From contig NZ_RCBY01000068.1 of assembly GCF_003838195.1 (NCBI RefSeq), positions 1 through 33,667 on the forward strand: DNA of 33,667 nucleotides, given 5' to 3'. How positions within the stretch are numbered: the stretch's first letter is position 1; every line of letters starts with the position of its first letter. Source of the DNA: Okeania hirsuta (GTDB taxonomy: Bacteria; Cyanobacteriota; Cyanobacteriia; Cyanobacteriales; Microcoleaceae). Both the position numbers and the translations under genes were made by a program. Under the pieces are notes generated by a model. The model searched no databases. It saw only the letters and a program-made list of their open reading frames with translations, and was not told the origin of the DNA. This document shows, in pieces, positions 23,272 to 30,938 of this stretch.

Positions 23272-23946
23272 AAAGAATGGTGGTAGTTGCCATAATTGGG
23301 GTTGAAATTCTGTTAAGGAATTAAGAATTTGATGGGCGGAATAAAATAAGGTTTTATCCATATCAGGATCGGGTACAACTACTACGGACATTCCTGCAGC
23401 TAAGGCAGCTTCCATTCCTGCTAAAGAGTCTTCAAATACTAAACAATTTTTGGGAGAAGCATCTAATCTTTTGGCAGCTATTAAGAAAATATCTGGTGCT
23501 GGTTTTCCATGTTTAAGATTAGGGTCATCTCCTACAACAATATGATTAAATAATTGGAACCATTCTTGATGATTTTTTGTTTTTAAATTAAATGGTTCTT
23601 TGGAAGAACTGGTAGCTACAGCTTGAGGTATTTTATTTTGATATAAATGTTGGGTAAGATGAACTGCACCTGGCATTGGTTTTGATTCAGGAAAGCGTTG
23701 ATATGTGAGGGTATTTCTTTGTTGAAGATAATCTTCGGGAGTGACAGGTAGTTCTAATAATTCTACAATTGCTTTGGCAGAATCAATTGATTTTCTACCA
23801 GTAATTTTACACTTAGTTTGTTTATCAAAAATTTTGCCATAACGGCTGGTAACTTCTAAGTTTACCTGAGCATGAATTGATTCTGTATCTAGAAGTAAAC
23901 CGTCTAAGTCATAAATAACATGAGTGATTTTTGGGAAATTATTCAT
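23269..23946 (-). CDS. HAD-family phosphatase, PGMB/HDHD1-like
   Basis: 225 residues of haloacid-dehalogenase subfamily IA with an alpha-helical cap. Motif I is YDLDGLLLDTE (nucleophile and acid/base Asp near residues 13 and 15), motif II is VATSSSKEPF, motif III the lysine in KHGKPAPDIF, and motif IV FEDSLAGMEAA. It resembles the pseudouridine-5'-phosphatase / beta-phosphoglucomutase branch; the substrate cannot be read from sequence. It lacks the phosphonatase-type nucleophile loop, so it is not PhnX despite lying downstream of the phn genes. ATG at 23946. Its stop codon lies in the purine module shared with other genes here. Confidence 0.87.
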   Translation of the reverse strand: MNNFPKITHVIYDLDGLLLDTESIHAQVNLEVTSRYGKIFDKQTKCKITGRKSIDSAKAIVELLELPVTPEDYLQQRNTLTYQRFPESKPMPGAVHLTQHLYQNKIPQAVATSSSKEPFNLKTKNHQEWFQLFNHIVVGDDPNLKHGKPAPDIFLIAAKRLDASPKNCLVFEDSLAGMEAALAAGMSVVVVPDPDMDKTLFYSAHQILNSLTEFQPQLWQLPPFF

Positions 23947-24405
23947 CGTTTTTTTTATAGTTATAATTAATTTTTTATACCGTTTGTATGAGTTTTTACT
24001 ATAAATATTTAGGGTATTTTTAGTAGTAAGTAGTCAGGAGAAATAAAATCTATTCTTTTAGTCAAATAGATATTAAAACAATTTATGCCAAATTCATAAA
24101 AAGTTGTAGACAATAATATTTTAATTGTACGCTCTTTATCAAGAGCAGTTCTATTTTAATTATCTTATTATTAAAGGTGGTTGATTTATTCTCAATCAGT
24201 CATAATTAATTGTGATAATTACTTAATTTTGTAATTTTGAACAATTAATCTAGGATAATATAACCGAAAAAATATTATATTATTTTTTTGCTCCGATTTA
24301 CTACCTGTTAATAACTAAATTTATTAACTTATATCAAGGGTAGTTTTCCTGTTTGAAATTGATAGGAAAATTGATGACTAATAAATTGTCAATATTACTA
24401 AATTA

Positions 24406-25279
24406 GTAAGCATTTCCTGCGGAATGCTGCGCAAACAGCTCTTAGGAGTCAGCGCTTCCCTGCGGGATGCTATGCAAACAGCAAATAATTAATAATTCTT
24501 TCTAAGGCTGAATGAGCGTAAGGATTCAGGTCCTATGGAAAAGCCTATAAATCTTGATAGATAAGCATTTCCGGCAATTATCTCCCAAATTATATTCTCA
24601 ATTAGAAATGGCTACAAACCTTTATTTTCGTCATTATTGAGAATGAGACTATTAAATTGCTGAGTTAGTCATTTTCAGAGTTCTCTCTATAACTGGGTTT
24701 GAGATACCTGAATCCTTACGAATGAGCGTACATTGGCAGTAACTTTTAATTCTCTATCAATTTTTCAATTGCTTTTACCGAATAATTAATAATTAAATAA
24801 TTAAATAATTAAACAATTTTAGGGTAAAAGCCTCCCCTTTCAAGGGGAAAAAAGCGGTCGAGGGATGGCGAGGTTTCCTCGCCATATCTAATCGACCAAG
24901 AGAATAAATTTTTTCCTTATTGGTCAATCCTCTCCCTAAAAGCTATGATTTATAAACATCTTTCTTGACATAAAAATTGACTTTTAGAGACAAGTTATGT
25001 GTGAGTGTTTCAGAGGCTTTTTCTTCAAAAATCATGTATTGAAAAGTACATTTTTTTTGAGGACTTAAGTAGTTTTGCCAAGCTTTATTGACTGCTTCTC
25101 CCTTCTCCCCTACTCCCTACTCCCCTGCTCCCCACAAGGTTTTCAGAAGTTCCTTATCAGGGATAGCCCTAAAAGGGAGAGGTAATTGTCCATTATCCAT
25201 TTCAATTATCCATTAATAAACTCCTCCTCTAATCAATAACTAATGGCTGTTTGCGCAGCATTCCGAAGGAAATGCTTAC
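24406..25279. mobile_element. 874-bp non-autonomous IS66-like element
   Basis: Left end gtaagcatttcctgcgg... and the inverse of the right end match over 34 bp with one mismatch; each includes the REP-like core. Perfect 8-bp direct repeats ctaaatta flank it (24398-24405 and 25280-25287). No transposase frame is present. GTAA ends with 8-bp duplications are the hallmark of IS66-family elements. A second element is inserted inside (24518-24719), and a diverged extra core lies at 24454-24482. Confidence 0.85.
24518..24719. mobile_element. 202-bp MITE nested in the 874-bp element
   Basis: Perfect 14-bp inverted ends gtaaggattcaggt / acctgaatccttac, flanked by perfect 8-bp repeats gaatgagc (24510-24517 and 24720-24727). 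Its ends differ from those of the host element after GTAAG, so it is a separate family. Non-coding. Confidence 0.88.
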
Positions 25280-25310
25280 CTAAATTATCATAGTTTTATC
25301 TTTTTCTTTT

Positions 25311-25430
25311 GGGTTTAATAACGCGCCATCTACAGGATGTTTACAATTGGTTGGGGTTTGAGTCCCTATCCACTTTTTACTTCTTCCTTCTTTCTTCTTT
25401 CTTCTTCTTTCTTCCTTCTTCCTTCTTCAA
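25311..25430 (-). repeat. TTGAAGAAGG gene-end module (HD oxygenase copy)
   Basis: On the minus strand it starts cttgaagaaggaagaagg inside the coding frame and ends past aaaaagtggatag, the TAG being the stop. It then shares aattgtaaac, tgtag and attaaaccc with the HAD copy and caaccaatt with the phnJ copy. Confidence 0.75.
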
Positions 25431-25965
25431 GAATTATCTGAGTAAAGTGTTTTAAATCTGGAGTTTTAAAACCAACAACTTTAGCTTGGTCATCCCAAAT
25501 TCTTAGTTTTACTGCATCTTTTGCATAGGGTTGATGAATAAATTGAGCAGCAGCATCAGAAGAAAATATTCCTCCTTGTAATTCTAAACTTTGTTGAGAA
25601 GCTGGTGATAAACTTGAAAAATAGTTAGGTTTTGTTGCACAAAGATAACGTTTTGCTTCAACATGAAGGCGAATTGGTTCTGTTACAGCTTCTCCAAATA
25701 AATGTTTTAAATATTTGATACTACGATATTCATGATGGTCGTTAATACCTTTGTTTGCAGCATCTTCTCCTAAGTCGTGAATTAGATGTCCTAAGTCGTG
25801 AAATAAGCAAGCCACAATTAGTTCATTATTAGCTTTTGCTGTTTTTGCTAAAGTAGCACATTGGAGAGCGTGTTCTAGTTGACTAATAGATTCTTGATTA
25901 TATTGAATATGACCTTTTGAGGAAAGAATTTGAATGATTGTTTTTATATCGGGTTTCATTTTCAT
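25366..25965 (-). CDS. PhnZ-like HD-domain diiron oxygenase (phosphonate-operon HD family)
   Basis: About 199 residues. The HD scaffold has HALQ (His32), FHDLGH (His56, Asp57, His60), DHHEY (His78), RLHVEAKRY (His101) and WDD (Asp158/159). The segment QYNQES supplies Tyr22 and Glu25, the Y-x-x-E pair that distinguishes PhnZ and relatives from ordinary HD hydrolases. PhnZ uses O2 to split 1-hydroxyphosphonates into a carboxylate and phosphate. The hydroxylase partner PhnY is not in the window. The open frame begins at TTG 25998; ATG 25965 (or 25959) is chosen. The last 17 residues (EEGRRKKEEERRKKEEV and on) are encoded by a repeat module, not by the family. It lies downstream of phnM on the same strand, 528 bp away. 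Confidence 0.83.
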   Translation of the reverse strand: MKMKPDIKTIIQILSSKGHIQYNQESISQLEHALQCATLAKTAKANNELIVACLFHDLGHLIHDLGEDAANKGINDHHEYRSIKYLKHLFGEAVTEPIRLHVEAKRYLCATKPNYFSSLSPASQQSLELQGGIFSSDAAAQFIHQPYAKDAVKLRIWDDQAKVVGFKTPDLKHFTQIILEEGRRKKEEERRKKEEVKSG

Positions 25966-26493
25966 TGTGTATTTATAAGTGATAAAAAATAATGCCAAAT
26001 ATCAAAAGTATTGCTACATATCTTTGAGGGTTAGGGAGTAGGGAGTAGGGTTCAAAGAAATAAGATATTTTGGTTTAATACCGGGAATCGTTACAAACAT
26101 TACTTAACAATTATTATTACTTAATAACTGAATTTTTTATGAAGTATAGCATTATTTTTGGGAATTAGTATAATTAGTTGTTAGGGGTTAATTAAAACAG
26201 ATTTACTCTTGACTTTATAATTCTAGTCAATGAAATTTTACCGTTATTTGATGGTGTTTTTTAGGGTTATCTATTTCAGTGAAATTATGACTTTTTTAAC
26301 CATTAACTAGATTTTTTGACTAGGGTGAAAATTTACCATAGCAACCTTCATACTAAGTTTTGAAATTTTGTTAAGGGGAATTAGCCCACAAATTTTTACA
26401 GCCTAAAATACTTGATTGATTTTACATTTAATTTTGGCAAAATTTCCGTGAAGTAAGACTTAAAAAAATCCTCCCTTCTGTAAAATCAACAGT
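25966..26493. other. Spacer between phnM and the HD gene, no gene
   Basis: AT-rich, with a heptamer tract gggagta (two copies) near 26033-26048. No coding frame or inverted-repeat-bounded element was recognised. If phnM and the HD gene are co-transcribed, the message would cross it. Confidence 0.5.
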
Positions 26494-27630
26494 TTAAGCA
26501 ACACGACGGCCATTAACGATCGCTGAAGTTAAATGGGGGACTATACCATCATCATGTACCGTAATTAAATCGGCACGTTTGCCAACTTCTAAACTTCCTC
26601 TATCGTGAGATAAATTAATAGTTTTAGCTGGATTAATTGTAACTAATTTCATAGCTTCATATAAAGGTTTACCAATTTTATGACTAATAATAAAAATAGA
26701 TTGTAATAGACTCCGAGGTACATAATCTGAAGAAATTACATCTACTAAATTTTGCTCTACCAATTCCATTGCAGATACATTTCCAGAATGAGAACCTCCT
26801 AATACTAAATTCGGCGCTCCCATCAATACTTGTAATCCAGAATTATGAGCTTCTTTTGCCGCTTCTAAAGTAGTTGGAAATTCTGCTAAAACTGCCCCAT
26901 TCTCTAAAGCTTCTTGCACATGACTTATTGTTGCATCATCGTGAGAAGCTAGGGAAATTCCATTTTGTTTTGCTAATTCAACTAATGCTTGACGATTTTT
27001 AGGAGCATATTGTTGTTGAGTTTCCTGACGATGGGCAATAAATTTATTCATTTCTGTTTCGCTAATTCCATACTTACCCATGTAATATTCTTTATATTTT
27101 TCCACACTCACAAATTGTCTTTGACCAGGAGTATGATCCATCAAAGACATGAGAGAAAGAAACGGATTATTTGCATATTTTTCTGCAGCAGTAAATATAT
27201 CTTCAAAGGAAATTTCACAACGTAAATGTAGCCGATGATCTGTCAGAAGTCTACCTGTTTTTTGCCCCTCAAAAATAGCTTCAATCATTTCACCAAAACG
27301 CTTAACTCGAACAGAATTAGGTTTAATATCTCCAATGGCGATCGCGTCACAAACTGTTGTAATTCCAGAAGTAATTAAGTCTCGGTCGTGGTAAGATACT
27401 GCTGCTGCTAAAGGCCATTTTACAGCAGGGCGAGGAGACATACATTTTTCTAGGTTATCTGTATGAAGTTCTATCAGTCCAGGCATTAAATATTCTCTTT
27501 GACCATCTTGACCAATATTAACTATTCCTGGCTGAATTTCGGCTATTTTTCCATCACGAACTATGAGAGTACCAATAGTTTCTTGGTCTGGTAACTGTAG
27601 GCGATAGTTTGTGTAAATTTGTTCGTTCAT
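26494..27630 (-). CDS. phnM: Alpha-D-ribose 1-methylphosphonate 5-triphosphate diphosphatase
   Basis: 378 residues, an amidohydrolase-fold enzyme. In the C-P lyase pathway it removes diphosphate from ribose-1-alkylphosphonate 5-triphosphate, giving the PhnJ substrate. Signatures: LMPGLIELHTDNLEKCMSPR (His-x-Asp metal site), SYHDRDLITSGITTVCDAIA, SLMDHTPGQRQ, SLASHDDATISHV, GAPNLVLGGSHSGNVSA and SSDYVPRSLL. Length and motifs are complete. ATG at 27630. It follows phnL by 1.4 kb on the same strand, the gap holding MITEs and an opposing gene, so it probably has its own promoter. The upstream spacer carries the Pho-box-like repeats at 27636-27665. Confidence 0.95.
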   Translation of the reverse strand: MNEQIYTNYRLQLPDQETIGTLIVRDGKIAEIQPGIVNIGQDGQREYLMPGLIELHTDNLEKCMSPRPAVKWPLAAAVSYHDRDLITSGITTVCDAIAIGDIKPNSVRVKRFGEMIEAIFEGQKTGRLLTDHRLHLRCEISFEDIFTAAEKYANNPFLSLMSLMDHTPGQRQFVSVEKYKEYYMGKYGISETEMNKFIAHRQETQQQYAPKNRQALVELAKQNGISLASHDDATISHVQEALENGAVLAEFPTTLEAAKEAHNSGLQVLMGAPNLVLGGSHSGNVSAMELVEQNLVDVISSDYVPRSLLQSIFIISHKIGKPLYEAMKLVTINPAKTINLSHDRGSLEVGKRADLITVHDDGIVPHLTSAIVNGRRVA

Positions 27631-27635
27631 ATTTA

Positions 27636-27665
27636 TTTAATCAACAGTTAATCTTAAATTAACCA
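27636..27665 (+). promoter_or_regulatory. Pho-box-like triple repeat
   Basis: Three octamers with exact 11-bp phasing, tttaatca (27636), gttaatct (27647) and attaacca (27658), fit the cyanobacterial PhoB/SphR consensus PyTTAAPyPy(T/A) at 8, 7 and 7 of 8 positions on the plus strand. A possible -10, tatagt, lies at 27686-27691. The orientation favours the Dabb gene at 27742. The boxes end 5 bp from the phnM ATG, too close to serve phnM in the usual way. Confidence 0.45.
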
Positions 27666-27741
27666 ATTGGAATTTTTAGTTTCTCTATAGTAACCTCTAT
27701 TTCTGTTAAAATACAGGAGCAGTTTTGAAAGATTGATTTAT

Positions 27742-28035
27742 ATGATAGTACATATAGTTTTATTTAAGTGGCATCCAGATACTTCAGCAGAAACTATTAC
27801 CTCGGTTATGTCTGCTTTAAAAGGAATGAAAGAGAAAGTGCCGGAAATAATTGATATATCTTGTGGGAATAATTTCTCGGAGCTTTCTCAAGGTTTTCAA
27901 AATGGTTTAGTAGTGCAATTTAAGGATCAAGTTGCTCTTGATGCTTATGCAAAAAATGCCTATCATCAAGAAATTATTAAGACTTTGATTAAGCCAATTT
28001 TGGCAGATAAAATTACTATTGATTATGAAGTTTAA
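27742..28035 (+). CDS. Dabb (stress-responsive A/B barrel) domain protein
   Basis: 97 residues, one dimeric alpha-beta barrel domain: the opening strand MIVHIVLFKW, KGMKEKVPEI, the strand ISCGNNFS, GLVVQFKDQVALDAYAKNAYHQEII and the last strand ADKITIDYEV. Proteins of this fold are small dimers with varied or unknown function; some act on polyketides or haem. The frame opens at TTG 27733; the ATG at 27742 is used. It is the only plus-strand gene within the phn region, divergent from phnM with a 111-bp shared promoter region. The TAA stop is the first part of the 8-bp target duplication of the MITE that follows. Confidence 0.85.
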   Translation: MIVHIVLFKWHPDTSAETITSVMSALKGMKEKVPEIIDISCGNNFSELSQGFQNGLVVQFKDQVALDAYAKNAYHQEIIKTLIKPILADKITIDYEV

Positions 28036-28040
28036 CTATT

Positions 28041-28241
28041 GTAAGCATTTCCTGCGGAATGCTGCGCAAACAGCTAGCTCGCAGTCAGCTTTTAGCTGTT
28101 TCATAAATAATGAATATACACTGCTAAGGTCAAGGTTAGTTTTTTTTACAATACTTTGAATTATCCTTAAATATCTCAATACTAATTCCTGCTATAAAAA
28201 GCAATGAATTAATAGCTTATAGCTGACCGCTGAATGCTTAC
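28041..28241. mobile_element. 201-bp GTAAG-ended MITE after the Dabb gene
   Basis: Ends gtaagcatt / aatgcttac, with the REP-like core at 28048-28074. Perfect 8-bp direct repeats taactatt flank it (28033-28040 and 28242-28249). The left duplication starts with the TAA stop of the Dabb gene. Non-coding. Confidence 0.9.
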
Positions 28242-28515
28242 TAACTATTTTCATTATTTCGAGGGAAGATCAATAAAAGTATGACAAAAGCCAAAAGGCT
28301 CATTAAGGCTAATTATTGATATTCTATGGTTTCTAATTTTTCATAAGCTCTAACTTTACTTTTGCGATAAAATACAAAACTTTCAACCTTCTCATTTTTT
28401 TCTTTTTCTAGATGTTGTTTTTAATAAAAACTACCCCATAGTCAAAAAATGATACTGTTCAATGAAAAATGTTTTAAATTCACTATTTTGGCTGGAAAAT
28501 TGTTTAAGTTTCATT

Positions 28516-28909
28516 GTAAGTATTCAGCTATTAGCTGTCAGTTCGAGCGCAATAAAACTTTCCTATGAAGGAAGTGTTTAAATGAATATAGACTTTAACC
28601 TCAAAGGAACCTGTTTTTGTAAGATTTAATTATCACTGGATTCTGACTTAATAATACCCCTTAATATCTAAGCATTCAGCCATAAGCAGTTAGCTCTCAG
28701 CTTTTTAATTAATAAAGCAGCCATCTGCTTAATTTCATAATACATTTTCAACTAATTATTGGAAATATCTCAATTACTTTTTCCTCCTTTAAAGGTAATA
28801 AAAAAAGCTGATAGCTGATGGCTGATAGCTGAATGCTTACCTGAATATAGGGTTTAATAAAGCTCAAAAGCAATAGTTGATGACTCATAGCTGACGGCTG
28901 AATGCTTAG
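28516..28909. mobile_element. 394-bp GTAAG-type MITE containing another MITE
   Basis: Ends gtaagtattcagc and gctgaatgcttag, flanked by perfect 8-bp repeats gtttcatt (28508-28515 and 28910-28917). Subtracting the inner element and its duplication leaves 213 bp, the normal size for this family here. Confidence 0.85.
28668..28840. mobile_element. 173-bp MITE nested in the 28516-28909 element
   Basis: Ends (c)taagcattcagc and gctgaatgcttac, flanked by near-identical 8-bp repeats cttaatat (28660-28667) and ctgaatat (28841-28848). Same family as its host. Confidence 0.75.
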
Positions 28910-29048
28910 GTTTCATTAAACATCTCCAAAAATCAAAAATAAAATCAATTATCGTACATAAATTATCAATTATTTCCCCCTACTCTGTACGGACGTTTCA
29001 TGCAAAATTCCTACTTCCTACTCCCTATTTTATGGAGATATCTATTAA

Positions 29049-29786
29049 CTAAATTCCAAACATAATTTCCCTGGTACAAAGTCTTCTTTTTACTTCTTCA
29101 TCATGGAAAATGCCGATTAAACCACACCCATTAACTAGGCGTTTTTCTAAAAGTTCAATTACTACTTGACGATTGACAGAATCTAGAGCTGATGTTGGTT
29201 CATCTAATAATAAAATTGGATAATCAACTGTTAAGCTTCTGGCGAGATTAATTCGTTGTTTTTCACCTCCAGAAAAAGTAGTAGGAGAAAGATGCCAAAG
29301 ACGTTTTGGTAAATTCAATAGATCGAATAATTCTGCCACTTTTTGATAGGCTACTTTTGGCTCAGTTCCTAATTCTAATAAAGGTTCTGCTGCTACTTCT
29401 AAAGCTGCCACACGAGGAATTACTCGTAAAAATTGGCTAACATAACCAATAGTATTTTTTCGTACTTCTAATATTTGATGGGGTGCTAATTTAGGAAGAT
29501 CGACCCAGGTAGATTTATGTTTGATTAAAACCGAACCTTTATCGACTCGATAGTTACCGTAAAGGCAACGCATAAATGTAGATTTTCCCGAACCAGACTT
29601 ACCAGATAAAGCAATACATTCTCCTGCTGTTAAACTGAGAGAAATATTTTTTAAGACTGATAATTTTACTCCGCCTTGGTTGTGTAAAGTAAAGCTTTTT
29701 TCTAATGCTTCTGCTTTTAATAATAAAGAGTTTTCTGGGAAAGTATTTTCTGGCTGATTATTTGCTGTTAGTAGTTGAATAGTCAT
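29049..29786 (-). CDS. phnL: C-P lyase ATPase subunit PhnL
   Basis: About 245 residues, an ABC-type nucleotide-binding protein of the C-P lyase machinery rather than a transporter. Walker A ALSGKSGSGKST, Q-loop VSQFLRVIPRV, signature FSGGEKQRINLARS, Walker B PILLLDEPTSALD, and switch GIFHDEEV. LRVIPRVAALEVAAEPLLE and the FHDEEVKRRLC ending are characteristic of PhnL. In E. coli PhnL is needed with PhnG/H/I for ribosyl transfer to the phosphonate and associates with the PhnK-bound core. The frame opens at TTG 29798; the ATG at 29786 is used. It is separated from phnK upstream by 1.15 kb of tandem repeats. Confidence 0.92.
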   Translation of the reverse strand: MTIQLLTANNQPENTFPENSLLLKAEALEKSFTLHNQGGVKLSVLKNISLSLTAGECIALSGKSGSGKSTFMRCLYGNYRVDKGSVLIKHKSTWVDLPKLAPHQILEVRKNTIGYVSQFLRVIPRVAALEVAAEPLLELGTEPKVAYQKVAELFDLLNLPKRLWHLSPTTFSGGEKQRINLARSLTVDYPILLLDEPTSALDSVNRQVVIELLEKRLVNGCGLIGIFHDEEVKRRLCTREIMFGI

Positions 29787-29827
29787 TTCAGTTATCAATT
29801 ATTAGTTATCAGTTATCAGTACATCTT

Positions 29828-29856
29828 GCTGTTTGCGCAGCATTCCGTAGGAAAGC
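29828..29856 (-). repeat. REP-like core, solo copy near phnL
   Basis: gctgtttgcgcagcattccg followed by taggaaagc: the inverse of the shared core, about 40 bp upstream of the phnL start, without GTAAG ends. Confidence 0.7.
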
Positions 29857-29940
29857 AAGAGGATTGAAATCTAGAATATTCTGTTTTCTCATCCCTTGAA
29901 AAAGGGAAGCTATTAACCATAATTTTTCGGTCATAAATCA

Positions 29941-30660
29941 TTTTTCATATTTGAGTACTGTAAGATGTTGATAGTGATTTTTTTTTTGTTTCTCGTAAGT
30001 TGGGTAAAACCAAAAAATATGGCAAATATAGCAATAGTTAAAAGTCAAATTATTGCGATGGCTGAAACTAGAAAATTTGATAATTATTTACCTAATATTT
30101 AACTATTGTATAGGTTTTGGCGAGATAATTTATCCTCTTAACGAAACCTATCATTATGATAATTTTTGCCTAATTATTTTGCTTGTATTTTGAGTAGTCG
30201 ATAAATTTCGACCACACTATTTTCTAGCTGATGATTAGTTATTAAGGTTTGAGTAGTCATCAATAATTTCTTATCTCTAAGTCAGGTGAGATACTAATGC
30301 TGAAAAATTTGCTTCTCACCATGTTGGGTCAACGCAAAAAAGGTTAGATAATTTGATAATTCCTTAGTCAATATTCAACTACTGTATAGTTGTTTTTGAT
30401 TGTCATATTGCTGAAACAAGCAAAGGGATGAGAATTTCTTCCTAATTTTTTTGCTTGTGCTTTGAGTAGTCGAGAAGTTTCGACCACACTATTTTCTAGT
30501 TGATGATTAGTTGTTAGTAGTTGAGTAGTCATCAATAATTTTTCATATTTGAGTACCGTGAAATGCTGATGCTGAAAAATTTGTTTCCCGTAGGTTGGGT
30601 CAACTCAAAAGATTTGACAAATATAGCAATAGGTAACAGTCAAAATTTGGCAGAAGTCAG
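29941..30660. repeat. Three tandem copies of a 270-330-bp unit
   Basis: Copies start near 29941, 30269 and 30541 (third partial). Landmarks repeated in order: tttcatatttgagtac, ctgaaaaatttg, gttgggtcaac, ctattgtatag/ctactgtatag, then gagtagtcga..tttcgaccacactattt and tagtcatcaataattt (offset 272 between copies 1 and 2 at the last landmarks). Diverged by roughly a quarter, so an old duplication. No coding frame is shared by the copies. Confidence 0.8.
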
Positions 30661-30938
30661 GAATAGGCAAAAGAAAAATGTACGTCAGACAAACCAGGAC
30701 AAAAAAAGATGTAATTTTGACTTTTGTCATAATTTTTTTTCCCTCGCTCTTTCTTCCTTAATATTATGTCCGTTGGCGCGCGTTTGTGTAAACCAAAGCG
30801 TGAATATATACAGGAAATTAAAGTTTTTTTCTTGCTCTTAAACCTTCCTACCTTTTCCCTTTTCCCTCTTCCCTCTTCCTTCTTCCTTCTTCCTTACCTT
30901 CACGCTTACAATACTGATGCTGCCGGACATGATATAAC

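Larger units (their letters stand above)
23947..25365. other. 1.4-kb intergenic region filled by a nested transposon
   Basis: No gene. The left 450 bp is AT-rich; a segment near 24005-24085 resembles 4930-5035 (tagtagtcaggag and aatagatatt in common order). The rest is the element at 24406-25279 and the start of a gene-end module. A hairpin atggcgagg/cctcgccat lies at 24865-24885. Confidence 0.75.
28036..29048. other. phnL-phnM spacer carrying three MITEs, no gene
   Basis: No gene. It holds the single MITE at 28041-28241, about 270 bp of AT-rich sequence, the nested pair at 28516-28909, and a short stretch with ctactccctattt before the phnL stop. Confidence 0.75.
29787..30938. other. phnK-phnL spacer dominated by tandem repeats, no gene
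   Basis: No gene. It holds a solo REP-like core (29828-29856), three tandem copies of a roughly 300-bp unit (29941-30660), and a pyrimidine tract of cttccttcttcc units (about 30857-30893). Weak plus-strand frames near 30563-30972 show no family-like sequence. Confidence 0.75.

Noticed and set aside
23124-23324. 66-residue plus-strand frame
   Set aside because: It spans a hairpin, the gene-end module and the HAD gene's antisense strand.
23269-23946. HAD protein as phosphonoacetaldehyde hydrolase (PhnX)
   Set aside because: The nucleophile loop is DLDGLLLDTE, of the phosphatase/phosphomutase branch, not the phosphonatase type.
27631-27665. Pho box acting on phnM
   Set aside because: On the minus strand the octamers fit the consensus poorly and end 5 bp from the start codon.
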